This document shows, piece after piece, positions 42,537 to 51,449 of a stretch of DNA of 64,000 bases. The DNA comes from JABDGV01 sp964577935. Its GTDB lineage: Bacteria; Chlamydiota; Chlamydiia; Chlamydiales; FEN-1388. Within the stretch, counting starts at the first letter, position 1. Each line of letters opens with the position of its first letter. Location: positions 1 through 64,000 of the forward strand of contig CAZOAJ010000008.1 of assembly GCA_964577935.1 (NCBI GenBank). Reading direction: 5' to 3'. Made by a program: the position numbers and the translations under genes. The notes below the pieces were generated by a model. That model worked only from the letters and a program-made list of their open reading frames with translations, was not told where the DNA came from and did no database searches.

Positions 42537-44393
42537 CTATGCCTTTAAGTCCTGCGCACATCGAAATCCATACGTTCCATCAGCGGCTCCTGGATTGTTT
42601 CGGTGTCGTTTAGCACAACGAAGATCTTCTTTTAAACTTTTCCAGCAGCCTCCACGAAGGACACGATAGACCCCTTGCAATGGTCCTTTTGGATTATCAG
42701 GTTCATGCTGACTCACTTCATAATAGGAATAGTCATACCAATCAGCACACCATTCATATACATTGCCTGCCATATCATAAAGCCCATAAGCATTTGGAGG
42801 ATAGCTCATGACAGGAGTCGTGTCTGATGAAAAGAAATTCGCCTGACTTTTTTCTATCTGTTCTCCGGTAGGATATAAAGGATTTTCAAGCCCACCACAA
42901 CAAGCAATCTCCCACTCAGCTTCAGACGGCAAACGTTTACCGACCCACTTAGCATAAGCCACAGCACCATACCACGTGACGCCCACAACTGGATGCTTAG
43001 CATAACCACGTTCAATAATACACTTGCCGCCGCCTCGCTTAATTCTAGAATCTTTTAAACGTATAACATCGTGATATTGAGCATCTTTTTCTCCGCCGAG
43101 GAACTCTATAAAACGAACAAATTGTTCATTTGTTACTGGATGAGCATCCATTTTAAAACTATCGACGCGAACACTATGCCGAGGCATTTCATCTCGACAG
43201 CCATGGCTGCAACCTCGAGAGTAGTATCCCTCTTCAACAAGAACAGTTTCGGTAGAAATCGGGTCAATACCCTTCATTCCCTTATCGAACATAGGGAGAA
43301 CATCTTCAACCATGTTCTGACTCTCTTTTGAATCGATAGAGTCTTGGTTATAAATGCGAACATGGGGCATATCTTTCTTAGGAGAGGACTGCTCTTGAAT
43401 TGCTTCCACGCGCGTTGAAAGAAGCGCCATCAAGCCACAATCTCTTTTAAGAGAATCCCTTGCCAAAGTTGATTTGAGAAGATTATTCCAATCACAGGGG
43501 CTTGTTTTTGTTACGAACTCTTCGAATGGGAAATAACCTTCTGGATAATTACCTCCAGAGAGCAGCCAATATGCAATGGCTCCAAAAGACCATATATCTG
43601 ACCGAACAGGATCTATGTTCTCGAGATGATCAAACATTTTCAATTCGGGCGCCAAGAAAGCAACATTTTGCCTTAGTGATTGAAGGAGAGCAAGCGAGCG
43701 AGCATTTTCAACCGTCCCGGCCTGGTACCTATCATGTATCGATTTAGATTGAGCCAAAGCCGAGTAACCGAGCGACTCACAAATTCCTTTAAAACTTCTG
43801 AGCAAGATCGATCCAAGTCCTATGATTTTTGCTAAGCCAAAATCGCAAATTTTTACCTGAGGCTCCCCTATCCCGGTCTTTCCCGAAATAAGTATATTAT
43901 TCGGTTTAAGGTTAAGATGTGCAACAACTGTACCAGTAGTAGAATGAGCATAATCTAATGCCTGAGCCATCTGCTTCAAAATGGAATGAATTTCAAGCTC
44001 CGACAGCTTCCCTCCACGCCCAAGCAAATATTGAGAGAGATTAATTGTCTGAAAATGATCATCAACAACACAATCACAGGCAAGAAAGTAAAACCCCCCA
44101 GCAAATGAGACATTATGAATTTTTGCAATAGAGGGGTGATCCAAGGTTGCAAGCAAAGCAACCTGCTCTTCAAAGCGAACAATAAAACTTCGGTCAGATG
44201 AAAGCTCATCTGGAAGAAGCTTTAAAGCCACATTTTTCTTAGTAAAACGATGCTCTGCTGCCCAAACAGCGCCTAAAGGCCCATGACCAATAAAACGAAG
44301 AAGCTTGTAGTCTCCAAGGGTTCGCCCTTCTTGAAGTCGACCATCAACCTTACTTGATTCCTTATGACTTGATACTTCAATCGTCTGCGTCAT
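42537..44393 (-). CDS. pkn1: Pkn1-like Ser/Thr kinase-FGE-sulfatase fusion, degenerate catalytic loop
   Basis: A 618-residue protein. Residues about 28-310 are an Hanks-type kinase: Gly loop FIGHGPLGAVW, Lys58 in VALKLL, DFG at 184-186 and an APE-like region after FLAPELKMF. The catalytic loop reads HLNLKPNN, with Asn161 where active kinases have Asp, so activity is doubtful. Residues about 370-615 are a formylglycine-generating-enzyme (sulfatase-modifying factor) type domain: MDAHPVTNEQFVRFIE, GVTWYGAVAYAKWVGKRLPS, YDMAGNVYEWCADWYDY and the end VLRGGCWKS...GFRCA. The same fusion is recalled for chlamydial Pkn1 (CT145). The FGE Cys pair needed for oxidation is not clear. No transmembrane segment is seen. 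It heads a unit with the phosphatase and esterase genes. Confidence 0.85.
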   Translation of the reverse strand: MTQTIEVSSHKESSKVDGRLQEGRTLGDYKLLRFIGHGPLGAVWAAEHRFTKKNVALKLLPDELSSDRSFIVRFEEQVALLATLDHPSIAKIHNVSFAGGFYFLACDCVVDDHFQTINLSQYLLGRGGKLSELEIHSILKQMAQALDYAHSTTGTVVAHLNLKPNNILISGKTGIGEPQVKICDFGLAKIIGLGSILLRSFKGICESLGYSALAQSKSIHDRYQAGTVENARSLALLQSLRQNVAFLAPELKMFDHLENIDPVRSDIWSFGAIAYWLLSGGNYPEGYFPFEEFVTKTSPCDWNNLLKSTLARDSLKRDCGLMALLSTRVEAIQEQSSPKKDMPHVRIYNQDSIDSKESQNMVEDVLPMFDKGMKGIDPISTETVLVEEGYYSRGCSHGCRDEMPRHSVRVDSFKMDAHPVTNEQFVRFIEFLGGEKDAQYHDVIRLKDSRIKRGGGKCIIERGYAKHPVVGVTWYGAVAYAKWVGKRLPSEAEWEIACCGGLENPLYPTGEQIEKSQANFFSSDTTPVMSYPPNAYGLYDMAGNVYEWCADWYDYSYYEVSQHEPDNPKGPLQGVYRVLRGGCWKSLKEDLRCAKRHRNNPGAADGTYGFRCAQDLKA

Positions 44394-44481
44394 AGCACCC
44401 TATTCTTATTATTTATGTATGACATCATGGTGAAAAAAGAGGAAACTTTCACCTGAATAATCGTCTTTTGTATTTATTACA

Positions 44482-45420
44482 TTACACATTGTGCTTGTTC
44501 TTCTCTTCCCATTCGGTAAGATATCGGCTTTTATCAAACCATTTCTTCAATATGAGGTGCAATTCCTTGAGTAAATCAGGCCGATTGAGCTGTTGGACTA
44601 AGTTCAAGAGAATCCAGCACTGCCCCCTGGATGGAGGTTTTTCTACCCTAGATAGCGCAGGCAATAGTTTTTCAACAACACCTGCTTGCTCAGATAAACG
44701 GCTCAAAAGCATAATTCTGCTGATGAGTGAAACATCACGAGGTTCGGTATTAAAGGCTTCTAAATAATATTCTAGAGCTAAAGACCTACTTTGCTCTCGC
44801 TCCTTTTCGTCGATAGAAAGCTCATAGATTCGAAAATAAATATTTCCTTGAGTTTTAGATGCTAAATATGACTTCGGGTATGCTTCAAAAGCACTCCAAA
44901 AATCAATAAAAAACCCAATAAGATTCCCATTGTTCGCTTTGACCGAGGATGCAAAAAACAGGAGAGATACATAGGAGGGGTTTGATTGAATTGCTTCGTT
45001 TACTTTGGAAGTTAAGAATACCCCCTGTCCATCTTCTTGAAGATATACTGTATAGATTTCGTCGAATAATTTTTTTTCATAATAAGAAGGTTCTTTATCA
45101 GAAGATGTTGCAGTAAGCAATTTTTTCTTCTCTTCAATTGCCGAGGAATAGACTCGGAAGGAATTATGGAGATCTTGATTAAGGAAATACAACTTTGCAA
45201 TCTCAACGAGAACCAAACATTTCATTTCCTGATTCAATAGAGCCGCATGTTCATGCAACTGAGGAAAAATAAGATCTGATTCACCCGACAAAAGGTGTGT
45301 TACAACTTTATTTTTTGAAAGTGATTTTGGGTAAAGCTTTTCAGGACCTAAAAGATCTATCAGCGAAACTCCTTCAACCGCAATGAGACTTGTTGTTAAA
45401 ATACCGCTTAAGAGTATCAT
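44482..45420 (-). CDS. exported TPR-like hypothetical protein
   Basis: From ATG 45420 the 312-residue product begins MILLSGILTTSLIAVEGVSL, a plausible signal peptide. The frame is open further up to TTG 45507, which would add a basic segment, so the start is uncertain. The mature part is helical with TPR-like pairs, for example AKLYFLNQDLHNSFRVYSSA, QGNIYFRIYELSIDEKEREQ and ALEYYLEAFNTEP. I recognise no specific family. It is divergent from yidC and lies 88 bases before the start of the Pkn1-like gene, transcribed towards it. A periplasmic scaffold role is a guess. Confidence 0.65.
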   Translation of the reverse strand: MILLSGILTTSLIAVEGVSLIDLLGPEKLYPKSLSKNKVVTHLLSGESDLIFPQLHEHAALLNQEMKCLVLVEIAKLYFLNQDLHNSFRVYSSAIEEKKKLLTATSSDKEPSYYEKKLFDEIYTVYLQEDGQGVFLTSKVNEAIQSNPSYVSLLFFASSVKANNGNLIGFFIDFWSAFEAYPKSYLASKTQGNIYFRIYELSIDEKEREQSRSLALEYYLEAFNTEPRDVSLISRIMLLSRLSEQAGVVEKLLPALSRVEKPPSRGQCWILLNLVQQLNRPDLLKELHLILKKWFDKSRYLTEWEEKNKHNV

Positions 45421-45618
45421 GCGCACAAAATATCTACTACATAAAAAGCCTTTTAGAATCAATTTAAGCAGCTTTTCAATCTCCGTAAGCAAGATATTTA
45501 CCCTCAAAAATGAATTATGAATCTAGGGCTTCAATTGATGTTGCAATTGATAGCGATTATTGATTGTATCTGATAGCCTTAGACACCTATTTTTTTCACT
45601 CGTGGATTTGAAATCATT

Positions 45619-47505
45619 ATGGAGCGACGGTTTTTTCTCTTCCTTATCTGCTTAAGCCTTGCATTTTATTTTGTACGCAGAGGAAATGAGCCAAATCAAG
45701 ACAATAGAAAGATGACTGAGCAGGTAACTTCTCAGCCACAGTCTCAAGAATTACAGGGTTCCCAAGCTAGCCTGTCTACATCTAGCCCCTCTACTGCAAA
45801 CACTGCTCAAATCTCTAAAGATTACTACTATGTAATCGAGAATGAGTTTCAGCAAGTCGTTGTCAATGCAAAAGGAGGCGTAATTTCTGAGATAAACCTT
45901 CCCTTTAAAGGGCCAAAATCTCCTAAGAGCATTGTTCTTCCTATTAAAATTGATAGAGAAATGGTGGAAAAGAGCCCTAAAAACGCGCTCTTCCCATTCC
46001 ATAAAGCAATTAAAGCCGATGGAACGCAACTTGTTCAATCCGATGGCGGATATTATCCATTGCTCCGTCGCGATCTTATGTACGCTGATGCAATCTACAA
46101 GGTTGAAACAAAAGCACAATTGCTAAGCCTTAACTCTGAATATCCGGAACTCTCAACTCAGCAATACCAAGTTTTAGAACATACTCAAAATCAAATCGTG
46201 CTTAAAGCTGAACGAAATGGAAGAGTCATTCAGAAAAAAATCTCTTTTGCGAAAGATTCAAATCAAGCTCCCTACTGCCTAGAAGTTGAGCTGTCAATAG
46301 ATGGCGATCGAAAGGGAATATGGGTTGGATCTGGTGTGCCTGAAGTTGAATTGATCTCGGGAAGTCCAAGTCCTGCCGTCAAATATTCAATTACAAGAAA
46401 AGGGTCTGCCGAAGTTGATCAGATTGATCTCCCGAAGGATACTTTAACCATGTCAGCTCTTGCACCAAACTGGGCATGTGACTCTAACGGTTTCTTTGGG
46501 GTTATTCTTGATCCGTTCCATGGACAAGGCACAGGCTTTCGTGTAGACCGTGAACAGGAAATCAAAGTTCCTAGCAGGCTATCCATATTTTCAAATGAAC
46601 CTAATTCAATCAGGTCAGATGAATATCCAGGCTACTCGATATACCTCCCATTGAATCAACAAGAACGCACCTTAAAACTGCGCTTGTTTGCAGGACCATT
46701 TCAAAGCGATCTTCTGAACCAAATCGACACTTACTATGCATCTATTGATCATGTTAAGCCAAGTGACTTCGCAGCATGTCAAAGTTTTCATGGTTGGTTT
46801 GCCTTCATTTCAGAGCCTTTTGCTAAGTTTCTTCTCTTCTTGATGAAGTTCTTTTATAGCATTTGCGGATCATGGGCTCTTTCAATATTCTTGATAACCG
46901 TTGTACTGCGAGTTCTGATGTCTCCATTGAACACATGGTCCATGCGTTCAATGAAGAAGATGCAAGAAATCGGTCCAAAGGTGAAAGCCATTCAGGAAAA
47001 ATACAAAAAAGATCCTGTAAAGGCACAGACAGAAGTTATGGCTCTATATAGAGATAATAAGGTCAACCCTGTCTCCGGCTGCCTTCCATTGCTGATTCAA
47101 ATGCCGTTTTTGATTGGAATGTTTGATCTATTAAAATCCTCTTTTGAACTGCGTGGAGCATCCTTCATCCCTGGCTGGATTAACGACTTGGCGGCGCCTG
47201 ATGTTCTCTTCTCCTGGAATTTTTCACTTCCATTGATAGGGTCATCATTCCATCTGCTTCCCGTTTTATTAGGAGCTACAATGTTCCTTCAGCAGCGCCT
47301 TTCTTCACCCATGCCAACAAATCCTGCGGAGATGACAGATCAGCAACGCCAACAAAGAACGATGGGAACAATGATGACCGTCGTTATGACAGTGCTTTTC
47401 TATAATTTTCCTTCAGGACTCAACATTTACTGGATTTCCTCAATGCTTCTTGGCATTCTCCAACAATGGAATATGAACCGAAAGTTGCAGATTAAGTCCA
47501 AATAG
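45619..47505 (+). CDS. yidC: membrane protein insertase YidC/OxaA
   Basis: A 628-residue insertase that places proteins in the inner membrane with or without SecYEG. It has an N-terminal anchor (FFLFLICLSLAFYFV), a Ser/Gln-rich linker, a large periplasmic beta-supersandwich domain (about 70-385), and the conserved C-terminal core starting near 410 with AKFLLFLMKFFYSICGSWALSI. The core includes STRM-like helices, VNPVSGCLPLLIQMPFLIGM and the final TMs ending FNFPSGLNIYWISS-like. Order with dnaA 25 bases downstream equals CT251-CT250. Confidence 0.95.
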   Translation: MERRFFLFLICLSLAFYFVRRGNEPNQDNRKMTEQVTSQPQSQELQGSQASLSTSSPSTANTAQISKDYYYVIENEFQQVVVNAKGGVISEINLPFKGPKSPKSIVLPIKIDREMVEKSPKNALFPFHKAIKADGTQLVQSDGGYYPLLRRDLMYADAIYKVETKAQLLSLNSEYPELSTQQYQVLEHTQNQIVLKAERNGRVIQKKISFAKDSNQAPYCLEVELSIDGDRKGIWVGSGVPEVELISGSPSPAVKYSITRKGSAEVDQIDLPKDTLTMSALAPNWACDSNGFFGVILDPFHGQGTGFRVDREQEIKVPSRLSIFSNEPNSIRSDEYPGYSIYLPLNQQERTLKLRLFAGPFQSDLLNQIDTYYASIDHVKPSDFAACQSFHGWFAFISEPFAKFLLFLMKFFYSICGSWALSIFLITVVLRVLMSPLNTWSMRSMKKMQEIGPKVKAIQEKYKKDPVKAQTEVMALYRDNKVNPVSGCLPLLIQMPFLIGMFDLLKSSFELRGASFIPGWINDLAAPDVLFSWNFSLPLIGSSFHLLPVLLGATMFLQQRLSSPMPTNPAEMTDQQRQQRTMGTMMTVVMTVLFYNFPSGLNIYWISSMLLGILQQWNMNRKLQIKSK

Positions 47506-47530
47506 TGTCCTAAACTGGGATCTGAAGGCC

Positions 47531-49027
47531 TTGAACACTGTTGAAAATAACAATATAGATGCACTCATCAAGAGTGCATCTAAAAAAAAGAGCAGAACGC
47601 CGCAAACCTTACTCAGCGATGAATCTATACTTCATCTATGGGAAGGCTTTGTTGATCACCTGGAAAATGAGTTTGGCCACGAAACCATTGATCGATGGGT
47701 AAAGCCGCTCAAAAGCCTCGGGAGCGAAAAAGGCAAGCTTTATTTTGAAGCCGCTGACTCTTTTCAAGCGCTCTGGTTTGAAGAGCACATAAGACCACAC
47801 GTCAAAGACTTCGTTGATCCCAATACTACATTTCCAATACCTGTCCTGATAAAAGTCCGCGGACAAAACAAAAAGAAAAAGAAACCGGAAGACCCCCATT
47901 CATTTGCGAGCAAAGAGCCCTTTGGTCTCAATTTTGAAGAACTTGACCCTACCTGTACTTTCGAACATTTTATCACGACCCAAGAGAATGAAGTCGTCAA
48001 TCGATTGCTTGACGAAATGTGCGGGATGATTACCCAAAAGAAAATGAGATCGATCTCTCCCCTTGCCGGTAACAGCTTCAACACTTGCGATATTCCAAAT
48101 CCTATCTATCTCTATGGCCCTTCAGGGTCTGGAAAAACACACCTGCTGATGGCCATTGCTCATCGATTAAGAAGATGCAGTGTCAACGTCATTTGGGCGC
48201 GTTCTGAGCTCTTTACAGAACACGTTATTCGCTCTATTCGCGCAAGTGAAATGTCTCATTTTCGAGCCCTTTGGCGAACAACAGATGTGCTTTTAATTGA
48301 CGATATACAACACCTAGCTAGAAAAGCCGCAACACAGGAAGAGTTTTTTCATACCTTCAACACACTTCATCTCTCCGGGAAACAAATTGTCATCACCTCT
48401 AACTGCCTTCCCCAGCAGCTACAGTACATTGAACCGCGTCTTGTGAGTCGTTTTGAATGGGGAATAGCACTCCCTTGCATACCTTTGGCAAAAAAACAAC
48501 TCTCACATTTAATTGAGCAGAAATCGCATCTTATTCAGTTTCCCATAACTCCACGGATAATCGATTTTCTTATTGAAACATTTGGGTCAAACCCTAAATC
48601 CTGCTTAAAAGCACTTCACGCTCTTGCTTTAAGACTCCAGGTCGGGACAGGACCCAAATCTCAAAAAGTAATCCCCCCAGTTTCAATGATTCGTGACATT
48701 CTTGCTGATCTGATTGAAGAAGAGCAAAGAAATGCAATGACCGGCGAAAAGGTCATCGCTGCAGTTTCAGAAATTTATGGGATTACACCCTCGGATATTA
48801 TCGGAAAAGCACAAGTACGTGAATATGTGCTGCCAAGACAGATCGCTATCTACTTAACCCGAAAGCATACAAAACTTCCTTATATGAAGATCGGAGAGAT
48901 CTTCCGACGGGACCATTCGACTATCATGTCCTCAATCAAACAGATCGAAAAGCAGATTTCCGAACGCCAATCTGATGTTGGAAGCATGATCGCCTCTATC
49001 GAGATCAGGCTTACTGAAATCCGCTGA
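47531..49027 (+). CDS. dnaA: chromosomal replication initiator DnaA
   Basis: A 498-residue AAA+ initiator that binds origin boxes and melts DNA. Domain I (LWEGFVDHLENEFGHETIDRW region) is followed by a basic linker with KKKKKP, the AAA+ core with Walker A IYLYGPSGSGKTHLL and Walker B VLLIDDIQHLA, and domain IV with the signature REYVLPRQIAIYLTRKHTKL and RRDHSTIMSSIKQI. No ATG precedes domain I; TTG 47531, with GAAGG only two bases before it, is the apparent start. Chlamydiae carry two dnaA paralogues; context with yidC points to the CT250 type. No cluster of DnaA boxes is seen nearby, so the origin is not here. Confidence 0.94.
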   Translation: MNTVENNNIDALIKSASKKKSRTPQTLLSDESILHLWEGFVDHLENEFGHETIDRWVKPLKSLGSEKGKLYFEAADSFQALWFEEHIRPHVKDFVDPNTTFPIPVLIKVRGQNKKKKKPEDPHSFASKEPFGLNFEELDPTCTFEHFITTQENEVVNRLLDEMCGMITQKKMRSISPLAGNSFNTCDIPNPIYLYGPSGSGKTHLLMAIAHRLRRCSVNVIWARSELFTEHVIRSIRASEMSHFRALWRTTDVLLIDDIQHLARKAATQEEFFHTFNTLHLSGKQIVITSNCLPQQLQYIEPRLVSRFEWGIALPCIPLAKKQLSHLIEQKSHLIQFPITPRIIDFLIETFGSNPKSCLKALHALALRLQVGTGPKSQKVIPPVSMIRDILADLIEEEQRNAMTGEKVIAAVSEIYGITPSDIIGKAQVREYVLPRQIAIYLTRKHTKLPYMKIGEIFRRDHSTIMSSIKQIEKQISERQSDVGSMIASIEIRLTEIR

Positions 49028-49085
49028 AGAGCACTTTTTTAAAATTTTTTTACTGATATACTGAGTAAAAAGTCATAGGCGCGTT

Positions 49086-50147
49086 ATGCAAGTAGGCAAT
49101 TCTGATAATTTTAGTATCACTGCCCAAAGTTTAAATAAGCAAGTTTTTAATAACTGGGCCATGACGACCAATAAAAACCTAGCAAACACAGCGAACTCTA
49201 TCAAATCAATAGTCGGACAAGTAGGTACGTTCCTTGGCCTCTTCAAAGCTATTCAGGCAAATGATAAGGAGTTTATTTATGTGCCAAGCCTAATGATTTC
49301 ATCTTTAAAAGAAAAATACTTGCTCTTTGGAAGCCAAGATCCAGCTGAATTAATCAAGCGAGCTCTTGCCAGAGACAAAAATTCTTTCCTAGATGATATA
49401 TATATTTTTTTTCATCGTGAATCACGGGAGCATATCGAAAAGATCGGCACCTTTGTTGATCCTTCGTTCGTTGAGATTATGCAGATGACAATCGCAGAAT
49501 CGAAAGCATTTTTAGAAAAATGGAAGATACAGGAGGATGCTCCTCAAGAAATAAAAGACAAGTTCAACGATCTTATAGAACGCTCAAATACTCTACAAGA
49601 ACCAGCCCTTATTCCGGTCCCTAAAAAAGAGAGTCAACATCTTCGAAAAAATCTTACTCCTGCAAATAATCCTGCTCCTTCAAAAGTGCGCCCTGAAATA
49701 GCAATCCGCGAAAGCTTTAATGCATTCTGTGGGAGATTAGATCCAGAAATCCCACAATCAGATCGAGACATTTTTTTTAAAAGATTGGAAGAACTCAAGA
49801 TGGGGGGTGAATCGCCAAGAAACACCGTGCGTATTTTGGTCCGCTTTCAGCAATGGGAAGGCACTTTCGTTTCCTTGCAACCGGAATATGCTAAAATGAA
49901 GCAAGATCTCAAAAATTTGTTGGAACCAAATGCAGAACAAAAAGTAATTCAAGCAGAGCTTGGAATGATTGCCTTTGCCCTTAAGGCCCGTGACAATAAA
50001 TCATTTCCATCTCTGCTTGCAGAAGATATCAAAGACATCAAAGATTTAAAAAAATTCTTCACGAAATGCGAGCCAAAGAATGATGTAAGCCCTGAAATAA
50101 AAGCTCGATTTGAAAAGCTTAAAGAGCGTGCAAACAAACTCAGTTAG
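49086..50147 (+). CDS. hypothetical protein with two related helical repeats
   Basis: A 353-residue soluble protein with no signal peptide and no family I recognise. Two segments resemble each other: about 91-170 (KRALARDKNSFLDD ... APQEIKDKFNDLIERSNTL) and about 298-353 (ALKARDNKSFPSLL ... VSPEIKARFEKLKERANKL). This suggests an ancient internal duplication of a helical module. A Pro-rich linker (PALIPVPKK to PAPSKVRP) separates the first repeat from the rest. The gene follows dnaA by 58 bases and ends exactly where the opposing glycosyltransferase gene begins to stop. Confidence 0.65.
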   Translation: MQVGNSDNFSITAQSLNKQVFNNWAMTTNKNLANTANSIKSIVGQVGTFLGLFKAIQANDKEFIYVPSLMISSLKEKYLLFGSQDPAELIKRALARDKNSFLDDIYIFFHRESREHIEKIGTFVDPSFVEIMQMTIAESKAFLEKWKIQEDAPQEIKDKFNDLIERSNTLQEPALIPVPKKESQHLRKNLTPANNPAPSKVRPEIAIRESFNAFCGRLDPEIPQSDRDIFFKRLEELKMGGESPRNTVRILVRFQQWEGTFVSLQPEYAKMKQDLKNLLEPNAEQKVIQAELGMIAFALKARDNKSFPSLLAEDIKDIKDLKKFFTKCEPKNDVSPEIKARFEKLKERANKLS

Positions 50148-51350
50148 TCAAGCATCATAACTCAATTTACGAAAGGCTTCCAATCGCTTTGGAATCTCTT
50201 GGCATAAGGTGTCTACTCGACAGTCCCAAGTAAATCGATCTCTCAAAATATGAAGAACCTCTTGGTTAAAGCCGCGATTTTTCTCCCTTTCATGCTTCAT
50301 CTTCTCGACGAGCTCGGACCAATCTCCATATTGATAAAAGAGGAGATTTGACCCTTCAGGAAATATGCTTTCAATCAATTCAGAACGACTTGAAATGCAG
50401 CAAACACCCGCACTGAGTGCAAGCAGAACACGTTCATGCACAGCCTGTTTATAGGTTGGAACACTATTCAAAACAAATCGAGATCTCAACATAAGATCAT
50501 GCAGTTGATTATAAGGAGATTCATGATGAAGATGGATTTTGGGACCAAATCGCTTCCTCCATAATACGCCGTCCTTATTCTCAGTAAAAACATGGACTTC
50601 AAAATCATCAACAAGAGCCTCTAAGACTCCGATCCTATCGACAGCCCGGCTTAAAAGATCAATACACTTTGCAACATTTTTGAAGGAAAATTTTGTATAT
50701 ATTTCATCTGAAAGCAAGCGATTATTTTGACATAGATATTCAAGAGCTCCCACAGGATCAACTGTCGAACTTGATATAACTATTTGGACCGCCTCTTCAA
50801 TCGCATTCACAATTGATCGAGGAAATAAAGTGAGGATATGGGTCCAAATAGAGGTCTCATCATAATAAGATCCAACGAAGAGAACTTCATATTCAATTTC
50901 ACTCGAGAGTTTTCTTAAAGTGTCGACATTTTTGCGATCGATTGCGTGAGGCAAAAATAACGCATCCGCCCTTCCCTCTTCTTGGAAGAGGCGACATGAA
51001 TTTTTATCAACAAAACAGGAAATAACTGAAGGAAGGTCAATTGTGTTCGTAAATAAAGCGCTATCGACAAACCACGAAATATGAGGAATCCCTGTAAAGT
51101 TATAGAGTTCATCTGGGTAGAGAACAAGGTTAAAGCCAAATGTGGCATCAGGCCGTTCTTCAGGGCATTCTTTCTGAATAAGATCTATGAGTTCGTCAGT
51201 GCTCATACCTTTGGTTGATAGCCGAAGCGTCCGAATACCTCTCCTCTGCAAAGCCTCTTCAAATTCGATAAGAAAATGGGGAAGCACACTGTATTTACAT
51301 TCGTCAAGCTCAATGAGATAGATCGATTCAAGAGGCTTTACCACAGTCAT
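50148..51350 (-). CDS. CgeB-like glycosyltransferase family protein
   Basis: A 400-residue protein with two Rossmann-like halves. The N-terminal half carries GFNLVLYPDELYNFTGIPHISWFVD and the DUF3880-like VLFVGSYYDE; the C-terminal half resembles the CgeB/spore-maturation glycosyltransferase domain, with RFVLNSVPTYKQAVHERVLLALSAG (about 310-335), VCCISSRSE and the terminal DRFTWDCRVDTL. Such enzymes transfer sugars to surface proteins or polysaccharides, but the substrate cannot be read. The cluster of NulO genes lies 40 kb away, so no link is claimed. The stop codon abuts the stop of the opposing gene with no base between. Confidence 0.75.
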   Translation of the reverse strand: MTVVKPLESIYLIELDECKYSVLPHFLIEFEEALQRRGIRTLRLSTKGMSTDELIDLIQKECPEERPDATFGFNLVLYPDELYNFTGIPHISWFVDSALFTNTIDLPSVISCFVDKNSCRLFQEEGRADALFLPHAIDRKNVDTLRKLSSEIEYEVLFVGSYYDETSIWTHILTLFPRSIVNAIEEAVQIVISSSTVDPVGALEYLCQNNRLLSDEIYTKFSFKNVAKCIDLLSRAVDRIGVLEALVDDFEVHVFTENKDGVLWRKRFGPKIHLHHESPYNQLHDLMLRSRFVLNSVPTYKQAVHERVLLALSAGVCCISSRSELIESIFPEGSNLLFYQYGDWSELVEKMKHEREKNRGFNQEVLHILRDRFTWDCRVDTLCQEIPKRLEAFRKLSYDA

Positions 51351-51449
51351 CAGCCAAAATTATGCTTGAGTGTAACCTACTCATTCTCCCTATTTGGAGC
51401 AAACCAATTGCTTAAGGGAATACTGCAAGAATTTAAGCTGCACAACTTT

